Positions 17,758 through 27,728 of a stretch of DNA of 64,000 bases are shown one piece after another (the stretch's first letter is position 1; each line of letters starts with the position of its first letter). The notes beneath the pieces were generated by a model that had not been told where the DNA came from, ran no database searches, and saw only the letters and a list, made by a program, of their open reading frames with translations. The stretch lies in the NCBI RefSeq assembly GCF_000011485.1, contig NC_005071.1:933347-997346 (forward strand), read 5' to 3'. Source of the stretch: Prochlorococcus marinus str. MIT 9313. GTDB taxonomy: Bacteria > Cyanobacteriota > Cyanobacteriia > PCC-6307 > Cyanobiaceae. Both the position numbers and the translations under genes were made by a program.

Positions 17758-18436
17758 TTGTCAGATTAGTTGAGCAAGAAATAACAACTCTTTAGAAACA
17801 TTCGCAATAGAGGCTACTCCTGATGAATAGAGCTACCATATTAAAGATTTTATCCTGTGCTCGAGACAAGATTCTTATCTATAGACAAGGATTGCAATGT
17901 TAAGTTACCGAAACCGATACCGAGAAAGAGCTTCAAGAATATGCGGATAAAAAAGGTGGTCCATATGGTTACCTAACCAACCTAACAAGACCCAATAATA
18001 TAGGCATTCATAGGTTCTCCATACCTTGATCGGCAGGAATAATAAAACTCGATCAACTATAGATTGCTTACCAAGTGATTGCCACAAAGCCAGTCTCTGT
18101 GATCAATGCCAACCCGCAAACTTAGCCCATTAACTTAATAAATTCACTACGATTAGCATCAATCTCTGGATCTTGAACAAAGCTTGCCTCTCCAACTCAA
18201 AACAAAACCATCATTTCAAGCATGATGCACTAAGAAACCATGCTCTACCATAAAGAATTCAAGCCGTCCAGAACAAACGTGATGCCTGGAGCAAATCATC
18301 GAGTCTTTGAGTCAAGGCGAGAGCTTCGGAGATCCACCGCCTACTTTTCCGCACACTGATCTCTGGCAAAAGCCTCTAAAGACATCATCGTTGCTAATAA
18401 AGACACAAGTAAGCAGTCTTGGCCAAATCCCCACTC
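17758..18436. other. long leader or spacer
   Basis: About 680 bases without a credible gene before the sugar-kinase-like gene. A 65-codon frame at 18307-18504 overlaps the kinase start and looks fortuitous. The 3' end probably holds the promoter and leader leading into the start-codon hairpin. Confidence 0.4.
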
Positions 18437-18476
18437 ATGACCAGCAATGCACTAATGAGTATTGCTGGTCATTTTT
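18437..18476 (+). promoter_or_regulatory. start-codon hairpin with T-run, candidate attenuator
   Basis: ATGACCAGCAAT (18437-18448) pairs perfectly with ATTGCTGGTCAT (18461-18472) around a 12-base loop, and five T residues run from 18472 to 18476. The first ATG of the kinase-like gene forms the 5' end of the stem, and a second in-frame ATG (18455) sits in the loop. The structure could mask the start, present the loop ATG instead, or stop transcription. Confidence 0.6.
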
Positions 18477-19570
18477 GTGCTCAAGGAAATATATCAAGTA
18501 TTGATGTACTGGGGTCTGGTAACGTCAATGATACTTTTCTAGTGGCCTTGAGTGGTATTGAACCTCAAAACTTTGTTCTTCAACGTATCAACACCAATGT
18601 GTTTGATCGACCTGATCTCGTGATGAAAAACATGCTCAACCTTGTTGAGCATGTGGAAAGAAAATTAGCCTCACGTCCATCAGAGCTAATCAGCAGGAGA
18701 TGGGAGATCCCAAGAGTTCTACCAGTCCGTGGCTTAGATGAACATTGGATTGAACAAGATGGACAGTTCTGGCGTTCCATCACCTACATCAACTCCGCTA
18801 CAACTGTTGAGGTACTCCGCGACTATAAACACGCTAAAGAAATCGGATATGCACTTGGCATGTTTCATTATCTCATCAGTGATCTCCCCAACGATGGATT
18901 AGCAGACACGCTTGAGAATTTTCACGTTACTCCTGCATACTTACAACAGTTCGACATCGCCCAAACCATAGGATGCAGTGGTAGCGTTACAAATTTGAAG
19001 CGAGACTCACGCCTTAGCTCGGCGATGGATTTCATAGAGACCCGTCGCGCTGGCGTCGATGTACTAGAAGCCGCTCTTTGTCGTGGTGAATTAAAGAAGC
19101 GTCCCATTCATGGTGATCCGAAGATCAACAATGTCATGATCGACAACATCACAAGCCAGGCGGTGGGGTTGATTGACCTCGATACCGTCAAGCCTGGCCT
19201 GGTTCACTATGACATTGGTGATTGCCTTCGTTCCTGTTGTAATCCAGCAGGAGAGGAAGCTAGCGATATCAGCCAGGTTCACTTTGATCTCTCAGTATGT
19301 GAAGCAATTCTTGATGGATACCTATCTGTAGCAAGAGGCTTCTTGAGTGAAAGGGATTATCACTACATCCCCGAGTGCATCAAATTGATCCCATTTGAAC
19401 TTGGTTTGCGCTTCCTTACTGATCACCTCAATGGCAACATCTACTTCAAAACGAAACATCCAAACCAAAACCTTGATCGCGCGGAGGTGCAGTTCCGCCT
19501 CATGGAAAGTATTGAAGCTCATTGGACCTCTATTGTTGGCATGGTAGAGCGCCTGAGGAGCCAAAGCTAA
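18437..19570 (+). CDS. aminoglycoside-phosphotransferase-fold kinase, NahK-like
   Basis: Kinase of the APH/choline-kinase fold, most like N-acetylhexosamine 1-kinase proteins. Visible motifs: VLGSGNVNDTFLV (nucleotide loop), FVLQRINTNVFDRPDLVMKNM (family-specific), the catalytic loop PIHGDPKINNVMID, and IDLDTVKPGLVHYDIGDCLR, where Asp binds Mg. At about 377 aa it has normal length. ATG 18437 and ATG 18455 are both plausible starts, and a 12-bp hairpin covers this start region. The next gene begins two bases after the stop, so a DOMON-like protein is co-expressed. Substrate is probably a hexosamine or related sugar, by family only. Confidence 0.75.
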   Translation: MTSNALMSIAGHFCAQGNISSIDVLGSGNVNDTFLVALSGIEPQNFVLQRINTNVFDRPDLVMKNMLNLVEHVERKLASRPSELISRRWEIPRVLPVRGLDEHWIEQDGQFWRSITYINSATTVEVLRDYKHAKEIGYALGMFHYLISDLPNDGLADTLENFHVTPAYLQQFDIAQTIGCSGSVTNLKRDSRLSSAMDFIETRRAGVDVLEAALCRGELKKRPIHGDPKINNVMIDNITSQAVGLIDLDTVKPGLVHYDIGDCLRSCCNPAGEEASDISQVHFDLSVCEAILDGYLSVARGFLSERDYHYIPECIKLIPFELGLRFLTDHLNGNIYFKTKHPNQNLDRAEVQFRLMESIEAHWTSIVGMVERLRSQS

Positions 19571-19572
19571 AG

Positions 19573-20139
19573 ATGGCTCGCCATGCTGTCATGACACGCC
19601 AAGTATGCACTCTGGTTCCCTATGAACCAAGGCAGAAACCAAGCTTACTAGTTAGTGCTGAGTTTGTATGGCATGAAGAAGGGATTCTTGAGCTCAGTTA
19701 TGGGCTTCGAAGTCGAGGAGAAGCTGGGCTCAACGATATTCAAATACCAGCCACTGCAATTTCACCACAGCGATGTGATGAGCTTTGGTCAAACACGTGC
19801 TTCGAGGCATTCCTAGCACATCCTGGGCAAGAGAACTACTGGGAACTCAATGTTGCCCCTAGTGGTAATTGGAATCTTTACTCCCTTGAGAACTACCGCA
19901 ACGGACTCAAACCAGAGCTCGGCGTACTCCTCCCAAACATCAGCATCCATGCTGGACCAAAAGATTTTCGCTGTGATGTACTTCTCAATTTACAGCCCTG
20001 GTTGCCAGGTATTTCCTGCCCAGAGTTCTCTCTCGCTGCGGTCATGAAACATGCCGATGCAAGTTATAGCTATTGGGCCATTCGCCATACAGGCCAAGGT
20101 CCAGACTTTCATGACCGCCGAAGTTTCATTCAACCCTAA
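19573..20139 (+). CDS. DOMON-like domain protein, 188 aa
   Basis: Single DOMON-like/CBM9-type beta-sandwich. Matching segments are LELSYGLRSRGEAGLNDIQIP, RCDELWSNTCFEAFL, YWELNVAPSGNWNLYSLENYR, and a C-terminal YSYWAIRHTGQGPDFHDRRSF. These domains usually bind haem or sugar ligands, but no ligand residue can be assigned. No signal peptide is evident, so it is probably cytosolic. Start ATG 19573 is two bases after the kinase stop, implying an operon and perhaps a shared carbohydrate substrate. The frame is open further upstream inside the kinase gene, which is fortuitous. Confidence 0.75.
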   Translation: MARHAVMTRQVCTLVPYEPRQKPSLLVSAEFVWHEEGILELSYGLRSRGEAGLNDIQIPATAISPQRCDELWSNTCFEAFLAHPGQENYWELNVAPSGNWNLYSLENYRNGLKPELGVLLPNISIHAGPKDFRCDVLLNLQPWLPGISCPEFSLAAVMKHADASYSYWAIRHTGQGPDFHDRRSFIQP

Positions 20140-20250
20140 ATCGTTCACTCCTCCTGGGGACAATGCAGCAGCTCAAAAGCAAAAGCATTCCAATGCTCTA
20201 GATCAATCAGACTTATCATTCTCAGAACTTCATTGAAACATTGAAGTTTC

Positions 20251-20499
20251 ATGTCTAATAGATTCCGAAAGAATCAAGCAGCCTTCGGTTTCTTGATCAT
20301 CATAACTTTAGCCATTTTGATTACAGCGCTCGACATGAGTAAAAAACAGCTTTTAATGCGCGAAGACTCTTTAGTCCATCAATGTCTGCGAATGGCTGAT
20401 CTCAGCGCCTGCACATCCATCGATATGGAACAAATCCATCCCAATACGCGTGAACTGATATGGCGGATGATCAAGAAACTGCAGAAGAGCTGGTCGTGA
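20251..20499 (+). CDS. small single-pass membrane protein, 82 aa
   Basis: One N-terminal membrane helix (FGFLIIITLAILITALDM) after a positively charged start, then a soluble tail with two Cys (QCLRM and SACTS). The topology is N-in/C-out by the positive-inside rule. No family recognised. It lies 111 bases after the DOMON-like gene on the same strand and may belong to that unit. Confidence 0.55.
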   Translation: MSNRFRKNQAAFGFLIIITLAILITALDMSKKQLLMREDSLVHQCLRMADLSACTSIDMEQIHPNTRELIWRMIKKLQKSWS

Positions 20500-20546
20500 G
20501 ACAGACAGGAAAAGTTCGCTTCGCTACAAAATAAATACCATCTACT

Positions 20547-20693
20547 CTGATCACCATATTTAATAACATCGTTATCATCCAGCTTGCCGCCATCCTTGCC
20601 GCTTGCTGATATGAAAAAGATGAGGCAATTGTTGAATGGGGTGGACTGCTGATTGCTGTCGTAACTTTGGTTATCGGCTTGGTGCAGGGCTGA
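20547..20693 (+). pseudogene. remnant of a small membrane protein with in-frame TGA
   Basis: One frame reads through two hydrophobic segments, NIVIIQLAAILAAC and then after a TGA (20607-20609) YEKDEAIVEWGGLL followed by AVVTLVIGLVQG and a stop at 20691. No standard start codon precedes it within the open part. The continuity across the TGA suggests a decayed gene, perhaps TGG to TGA. A terminator-like hairpin follows at 20723. Confidence 0.35.
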
Positions 20694-20722
20694 GCACTAG
20701 ACAAAAACAGTAGTTAGCTTCT

Positions 20723-20753
20723 AGGCGGAAAGAACTCCTACCCCGCCTTTTTT
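20723..20753 (+). terminator. intrinsic terminator
   Basis: AGGCGG (20723-20728) pairs with CCGCCT (20743-20748) across a 14-base loop, followed by a run of six T from 20748. It would end the transcript of the small-membrane-protein region before the SDR gene. Confidence 0.6.
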
Positions 20754-20889
20754 CTTGCTTGAAAAAGGAATTGTGGTTGGTCTGAACGCAAAGGATGGTG
20801 CGACGAATTCAATTCAGCTCGTAGCAGCGTTGAAGGCCATCCCCTAGAAGCGAGGCAACAAGCACCATCTTCTGCATAGGGTGCAAACC

Positions 20890-21936
20890 ATGACCAAAGC
20901 CCCCTCGTCAACAGTCCAAAGCCGCCGAATCCTGCTCACAGGAGCAAGTTCTGGAATCGGCTATCAAGCTGCAGTTCGAATGCATCGTGCCGGGCATCAG
21001 CTAATTCTGCCTTGTCGAGATCGTTCTACAGCCACGGCAACGCTTAAAAAGCTCTCAGAAGAGACAGCTCAACATCAGCAAGAGAGAAGCCCAGTTTCAG
21101 CTCCAGTCATGGACTTAGCTGATTTGGAAAGCATCAAACATTGTGCTGATGAGCTATTGAGAATCGGCCAACCAATCGATACCTTGATCCTAAATGCTGG
21201 CCTTCAATACACTGGTGCAGCAAAAGCGCAGCTCTCATCTCAGGGCTACGAACTCACCATCGCAGTGAATCATCTTGGTCATCAGGCCTTGAGCATCCGC
21301 CTATTACCGCTGTTAGATGAAGGGAGGAGCCCACGTGTAGTGGTAACAGCTTCCGAGGTGCATGACTCCAATTCTCCTGGCGGACGCTTTGGCAAGCCTT
21401 CTGGCTTAGGTGATTTGACGGGTCTCAAAACCGGAGCCGGCTTTGAGATGATTGATGGCAGTTCAAACTTTAATGCAGACAAGGCCTACAAGGACAGCAA
21501 GCTTTGCAACGTACTGTTCGCTCGGGAATTGGCAAGACGACTGAGTTTGCGTTCCACACAGATACCAGTGCTGGCATGGGCACCAGGGCTAGTGATACCT
21601 CGCAGCTCAGGAGGCTTCTTTCGATACAGTCGGCGCTACAACGAATGGGGTCAGCGGGTCTTTTCACTAGTGGTGCGAGATCTGTTGCGCATTAGCGAAT
21701 CAACAGAGAATGCGGGGTCTCTACTGTCGAGACTTGCGACAGATCAATCGTTAAGCACATCTCCATTTAGCTATCGAAGCAATCGGCTTGACGGTCCAGG
21801 GAAGCACCGTTTTGAAGAAGCAAATGTAAGTAAGGAAGCACAGGACAACAATCTGGCCAAGTCGCTCTGGGAAGTGAGCGCCGAGCTGATAGGACTACCT
21901 ACTGAGCTACCACCTGCCTCAGTATCACAATGCTAA
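20890..21936 (+). CDS. short-chain dehydrogenase of the protochlorophyllide-reductase group, 348 aa
   Basis: NADPH-dependent SDR whose overall layout is that of light-dependent protochlorophyllide reductase. Cofactor motif is ILLTGASSGIGYQAA; then NAGLQYTG, NHLGHQALS, and the YxxxK catalytic pair in ADKAYKDSKLCNVLF. The C-terminal FEEANVSKEAQDNNLAKSLWEVSAELIG is typical of POR proteins. The POR-specific cysteine normally found in a PGC motif after the YxxxK helix is absent: here the segment is WAPGLVIPRSSGG. It is therefore probably a paralogue with another substrate. ATG 20890 chosen; GTG at 20881 is also possible. No pigment genes adjoin. Confidence 0.75.
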   Translation: MTKAPSSTVQSRRILLTGASSGIGYQAAVRMHRAGHQLILPCRDRSTATATLKKLSEETAQHQQERSPVSAPVMDLADLESIKHCADELLRIGQPIDTLILNAGLQYTGAAKAQLSSQGYELTIAVNHLGHQALSIRLLPLLDEGRSPRVVVTASEVHDSNSPGGRFGKPSGLGDLTGLKTGAGFEMIDGSSNFNADKAYKDSKLCNVLFARELARRLSLRSTQIPVLAWAPGLVIPRSSGGFFRYSRRYNEWGQRVFSLVVRDLLRISESTENAGSLLSRLATDQSLSTSPFSYRSNRLDGPGKHRFEEANVSKEAQDNNLAKSLWEVSAELIGLPTELPPASVSQC

Positions 21937-22100
21937 GCTTTGTTCAAGAGGACCTAATTAACTGTATATATAGGCCCTGAATTATCAAAAAGCAGAAGCA
22001 ACAACATGCAGCATGTATCTCAAATCCATAGTCAAAGATTGACAAGTCTTGATCCTAAAACTATTGCGATTTCTGCTAAGCCAGCAATAACACTACTATA

Positions 22101-22916
22101 ATGCCAAAACTCCCCCCTGAACATAAGTTTTGGGACCTGTCAGATTATGCACGTCCAGGAGCAATATGGCTGGTAAAACAACTGCTACCTACATCGATAG
22201 GCGCTATCACATTGACATGGCTATTTACCGCAGTAGGCCTAGTCAGTGTGGTGCTAATTTTTAATCGTTATGCACTTACACTTGCAGGCTCACTACTGAT
22301 CTTAAAAAGCTTGCTTGATGCGGCAGATGGTGAAATGGCTCGCGCAAGAAATCGACCATCACATACTGGTAGATACTTGGACTCAATAAATGATTTAATT
22401 CTGAACGGGCTTGTGTTGTTTTCGATTGGCATCCCGCTGATGATACCTGTTTGGAAAATTACGCTGACCTGGATCTCATTTCAACTACAAGGGACCATAT
22501 TTAATTATTTTTATGTGATTAAAAGGCATCAGGCATCCGGGGATAAAACAAGCCGTATATCCGAAGTGACATCTCCAGTTCCTTACCCTCAAGAGAACCC
22601 AAGAGTCTTATTTATGCTTCATAAGCTATATCTAATTTTTTACGGGTGGCAGGACTGGATTATCGACACAATGTTCAAGGGCAATCAAATAACCAACTCA
22701 AGATCTCGCCCAATCCCAAACTGGATTATGAGCTTAATCTCAATCTTTGGATTGGGATTCCAACTACTGATTATAGCGATACTTCTCTGCACCAATAACC
22801 TAGAGCTAACCTTCCCTATCTTTTTGGTCGTCTACAACATCATCGCGGCACTGGTTGTATTTAGTGTTTTAATATTAGGGTCAAAAAAGTTACAGAAAAG
22901 GGCCGAAAGGCTCTAG
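22101..22916 (+). CDS. CDP-alcohol phosphatidyltransferase-family membrane enzyme, 271 aa
   Basis: Integral membrane enzyme that joins a CDP-linked lipid or alcohol to a second alcohol. The family signature DxxDGxxARx8Gx3Dx3D is perfect at residues 73-98 (D73, D76, G77, A80, R81, G90, D94, D98). At least four to six hydrophobic helices flank it, and the last two form a C-terminal hairpin. The acceptor alcohol cannot be deduced; candidates include glycerol phosphate and inositol-type acceptors. Single gene with a 160-base spacer upstream. Confidence 0.8.
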   Translation: MPKLPPEHKFWDLSDYARPGAIWLVKQLLPTSIGAITLTWLFTAVGLVSVVLIFNRYALTLAGSLLILKSLLDAADGEMARARNRPSHTGRYLDSINDLILNGLVLFSIGIPLMIPVWKITLTWISFQLQGTIFNYFYVIKRHQASGDKTSRISEVTSPVPYPQENPRVLFMLHKLYLIFYGWQDWIIDTMFKGNQITNSRSRPIPNWIMSLISIFGLGFQLLIIAILLCTNNLELTFPIFLVVYNIIAALVVFSVLILGSKKLQKRAERL

Positions 22917-23221
22917 CTGCAAATTTATAGTCAATCTTCATTGAAGGAGAGATATTAACTATAATCCACTAGTTCAAGATCAACCCAATAACATTTTCTG
23001 CAAAGAGCAGGTTTCCTAAATTGATTGATTTACAGAATTCAAGAACTACTTACAAAAGACATCTCATTGTCAACAGGTGATCAAGCCAAATAACCTTATG
23101 TCGCTAGAGGTTATAGCGATACTCCATGTGCGGGGATTAAAACTATTGAGTTTTTATAGCCTAATTCATAATATGTTAGCCATTGATCATCCTCCTGACC
23201 ATTCTGCATTGATCAAAGTGG
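22917..23221. other. spacer, nothing recognised
   Basis: AT-rich 305-base spacer between convergent genes. No T-run terminator with a convincing stem was found. Confidence 0.35.
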
Positions 23222-24193
23222 TTATCTTGGGCTACTTGCTGGAAACTTCCTTAAATAGGTAGACACAGGAATTGGCTTGTTTTGGTTATAACCAACAGGC
23301 AGCCATAAATCCCCAGCATCAATGTCAAAGTGAATTTCCCAATGATAAAGCCCAGTGAATGCGCGCGGATCTTCCTTCAATAAGGCTGTGTATTCGAGCA
23401 CGGCCCTTCCGTAATGGTCGCTATTGTTATATCCCCACAACCCTTTACGGATATCTTGTAGCCCGCCGCGGCGTACTAGATAGCGCGCGGCTGCCTGAAT
23501 CGCGTCATGGGGGTCACGGATGTCACCTTCTCCAATACCATTCTCTTGCCAAGTTGTTGGCAAAAACTGCATCGGTCCTTGAGCATTAGCTACAGAGAGA
23601 CCATCGATGCGGCCCATTCCTGTCTCAACAAGGTTCACTGCCGCCAAAACTTCCCAATCGATACCAGTTGAACTTTCTGCTTTGCGGTAATAGCTCAATA
23701 ACTTCTCTGCAGGCTCGGGCGGAATGATTCTCCAGGCCGGCATTAAGCGAGGTCTAAAGGATCTCCTGTGCATCGCAAGAAACTCACGCCTTGCGGCTAA
23801 ATGCCGTTCAGCCACATGACGCCAACGGCTCGGCAAGTGAGCCAGCACCTTATTAGAAGTGGGTAGATCCTTAGACAACACCCGGTAGATGAGCTGTTGT
23901 TGATGGCCAAGGCTTGGTAGATCTTCTTCAGGTGTTGATGGTTGAAGCAACGCTTCTTCTACCTCTTGAAGAAGATCCGCAAGCTTGATCGGATCATCTG
24001 GAACGATGGGGTAATGACGCCCATCAGCCATACGTGGCCGATCGGCATCGCTTGGCAGAATCGAATCTTTTGATGCCGATTGGCGTTCCGCCACAAAAAC
24101 ATTCGTGGTACTTAGTGACTTCAAAGCCAAGCTACCCATGAGGCTTAGAACCCCAGCGCTGAAAAGCATTAGAGCGAGGTGGCGTTTCCCCAT
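23222..24193 (-). CDS. lytic transglycosylase, 323 aa
   Basis: Exported peptidoglycan lytic transglycosylase (SLT/goose-lysozyme fold). Starting at the Met encoded at 24193 gives a standard signal segment (MGKRHLALMLFSAGVLSLMGSLAL); the frame is open to 24322, but that part is not signal-like. The catalytic domain near residues 175-265 has VLAAVNLVETGMGRIDGL with the catalytic Glu, SVANAQGPMQFLPTTW, and DIRDPHDAIQAAARYLVRRGG. About 140 residues of low-complexity linker precede it. Divergent from the hypothetical gene at 24306. Confidence 0.85.
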   Translation of the reverse strand: MGKRHLALMLFSAGVLSLMGSLALKSLSTTNVFVAERQSASKDSILPSDADRPRMADGRHYPIVPDDPIKLADLLQEVEEALLQPSTPEEDLPSLGHQQQLIYRVLSKDLPTSNKVLAHLPSRWRHVAERHLAARREFLAMHRRSFRPRLMPAWRIIPPEPAEKLLSYYRKAESSTGIDWEVLAAVNLVETGMGRIDGLSVANAQGPMQFLPTTWQENGIGEGDIRDPHDAIQAAARYLVRRGGLQDIRKGLWGYNNSDHYGRAVLEYTALLKEDPRAFTGLYHWEIHFDIDAGDLWLPVGYNQNKPIPVSTYLRKFPASSPR

Positions 24194-24305
24194 GACAACC
24201 AACTCAAAGGTAAAGATGACGCTACCGGAACTAACCAACAAAGGCTCGATGGCACTGATCAGCCCGCCGCCGCTTACGCTGCCGTCCATTACATGAAACC
24301 CTCGC

Positions 24306-25001
24306 GTGGCCAAGGAATCCACTCACCGAGCTGATGAGCTCAAAGAACTTGGCTGGTCCAGCGAGGACGTAGCCCGCTATGCGGAGCTATGGGACTACCG
24401 GCAGCGTTGGGGTGCAATGAACTTGGAACGAGAGGACCGCCAGTTCCTAAGAAAGGCTGAAGCCGCACTGCCAGCAATCGTCACTGGCAAGGCTGCAGCC
24501 AAAAAAGCCACTGAGGACAAGTCTTATTACCGCAGGCTCCGCTTCTATCTCCAGGCCATGAATGAAGCAGAGTTAGCTCTCGCACTTGAAGAGAACGCTC
24601 GTGGCGCATGGCCTATCCTGCTGGAAGAAGAATTGCGCGCTCTCGACTATTACGAACCTGTTCTCGGCCTACCAGACACCCTCAAGGCCAAGAAGTTCGA
24701 TGCTGTACGTGAATCGATTGCAAACCGTGCATCAAAGCTTGCTGATCAGCAGGGCCTTGTGGTGAGTTTTGATTTCCAGGCCCCCCTCAACGCTCTCAAA
24801 GCTCAAGAGCCGACAAAATGGCGCCAATTAAGAGAAGAAGACACTTCAGCTGATCAGAGCTATCCCATACTCAATGCGTCTGTGGTCGAAGGATTCCGCC
24901 AGGAAGTGAGGGCCGAATTGGTGCCCTTGATTCGCGAAACACTGCCATCCTTAGCAAAGACAGATAAAGCTGCTCCACCGGACGACTGGAACCGCGCCTG
25001 A
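24306..25001 (+). CDS. conserved-looking hypothetical protein, 231 aa
   Basis: Soluble, strongly helical and charged protein beginning with GTG. I do not recognise a domain. Notable segments are LGWSSEDVARYAELWDYRQRWGAMNLEREDRQFL and a central LRFYLQAMNEAELALALEE, both amphipathic helices. No Cys, signal peptide or membrane segment. It lies 43 bases upstream of metY on the same strand and could be co-transcribed with the methionine genes, though nothing in the sequence ties it to that pathway. Confidence 0.6.
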   Translation: MAKESTHRADELKELGWSSEDVARYAELWDYRQRWGAMNLEREDRQFLRKAEAALPAIVTGKAAAKKATEDKSYYRRLRFYLQAMNEAELALALEENARGAWPILLEEELRALDYYEPVLGLPDTLKAKKFDAVRESIANRASKLADQQGLVVSFDFQAPLNALKAQEPTKWRQLREEDTSADQSYPILNASVVEGFRQEVRAELVPLIRETLPSLAKTDKAAPPDDWNRA

Positions 25002-25044
25002 GACTAAGTTGCTAGAAAGAAGGGACCTTCCTGTTTACGTGTAG

Positions 25045-26373
<1,329 letters not shown>

Positions 26374-26387
26374 GACTGGAGGCATCG

Positions 26388-27281
26388 ATGGCGCTGATCC
26401 TGCCACGCAGTTATCACAAGATCGCCGCGGTGGAGAAGAACCGGATCTCATGGATCGAGCCGGAACTTGCGGAACGTCAGGACATCCGGCCATTAAGAAT
26501 CGGAATCCTCAACATCATGCCCCTGGGCAAGCAGTATGAATTCAATCTGCTGCATCCCCTAGGGCTTTCACCTCTTCAGATCGAACCGATCTGGATAAGG
26601 CTAAGTAGCCATAGCTATAAAACATGGGACCTTGCTCATCTCGATAATCTCTATGTGAGCTGGGAGGAAGCAATGGAACCCAATCCTCTTGATGGTTTGA
26701 TCATCACTGGAGCACCAGTTGAGCATCTTCCATTTGAGGAGGTGAACTACTGGCCAGAGCTAGTAAAAATCATCGAACAGGCACGGCAGAACTGTGCAAA
26801 CACGCTTGGCTTGTGCTGGGCTGGTTTTGCAATGGCCTATCTCGAAGGTGTCGATAAAAAATCATTTGCCAAAAAGTTGTTCGGGGTGTTCCCAATGCGC
26901 AGCTTGGTCCCCGGCCATGCCCTGATGGGCACTCAAGACGATCGATTTGTGTGTCCGCAGAGTCGCCATGCTGGGTTGCATGATGGCGCAATGGAAGCAG
27001 CACAACGACAGGGACGTCTACGTTTACTTGCCCATGGTGAGAAGGTTGGCTACACAATCTTTGAGACCACCGATCAACGCCAACTGGTTCATCTTGGCCA
27101 TCCGGAGTACAACGCGGGGCGCCTGTTAACAGAGATGGAACGTGATCAAGCGCGAGGTGATGTTCAGCCCCCTGAAAATTTTGATCCAGACAACCCTTTA
27201 ACTCTATGGCGATCACATCGCAATCTACTGTTTCAACACTGGCTCTGGTTCTGCTATCAAAGAGTAAGCTTGCGTGACTAA
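26388..27281 (+). CDS. metA: homoserine O-acyltransferase MetA
   Basis: Acyl-transfer enzyme that activates homoserine for the MetY reaction. The catalytic Cys is at residue 143 (GLCWAGFA), and His 238 and Glu 240 lie in HLGHPEYNAG. ATG 26388 is chosen because GGAGG lies five bases upstream; the frame is open to 26370 via a TTG. Residue 112 in TGAPVEHL is Glu. In characterised MetA proteins Glu at this position favours acetyl-CoA and Gly favours succinyl-CoA. The product should therefore be O-acetylhomoserine, which fits MetY next door. Confidence 0.92.
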   Translation: MALILPRSYHKIAAVEKNRISWIEPELAERQDIRPLRIGILNIMPLGKQYEFNLLHPLGLSPLQIEPIWIRLSSHSYKTWDLAHLDNLYVSWEEAMEPNPLDGLIITGAPVEHLPFEEVNYWPELVKIIEQARQNCANTLGLCWAGFAMAYLEGVDKKSFAKKLFGVFPMRSLVPGHALMGTQDDRFVCPQSRHAGLHDGAMEAAQRQGRLRLLAHGEKVGYTIFETTDQRQLVHLGHPEYNAGRLLTEMERDQARGDVQPPENFDPDNPLTLWRSHRNLLFQHWLWFCYQRVSLRD

Positions 27282-27324
27282 AATGCTGTCATAATGACTA
27301 TGTATAGCAAACAGAATAACCCAA

Positions 27325-27385
27325 AAAGCCAGGAAATCTCTATCAATCAACCTCGAAAGCACCATAGATCGAGGGGCTTTCTCAT
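27325..27385 (+). terminator. candidate terminator after metYA
   Basis: AAAGCC (27325-27330) can pair with GGCTTT (27375-27380), enclosing an inner stem CCTCG (27351-27355) with CGAGG (27370-27374). The outer arm ends in a short T-rich segment (TTTCTC). A plausible but imperfect terminator for the methionine operon. Confidence 0.4.
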
Positions 27386-27728
27386 TCACGACTCAATTTT
27401 TTATAGCATGTAAATACAACAAAGGCACAATGAATCATTGGCAATCAGAAAGCATTAGAAGCATCAAAGAATGCATTTCCCTATAAAGCTACAATCTGCT
27501 AAAATGCATTGAAATAAAGCTTTCTATCACGAGATGCTCAATGATTAAAAAAAAAGATTTGCGACCTGCCTGATCTTTTCGACATTGATTCCACCTGGAT
27601 CAGTCATGTCAGAGCCTATCAATGAGCAATACAAAAGCAGAGTTCTATAGCCAAAGATTCTTCATTGTTTGTCCCCACAAGAGAAGCAAAGTCATAGTCT
27701 ATTGCAAAAGCCAAGTGTATCGGATGCA
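27386..27728. other. spacer, nothing recognised
   Basis: AT-rich spacer of about 340 bases between convergent genes. A run of nine A is present near 27546. No credible gene or strong structure. Confidence 0.35.
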
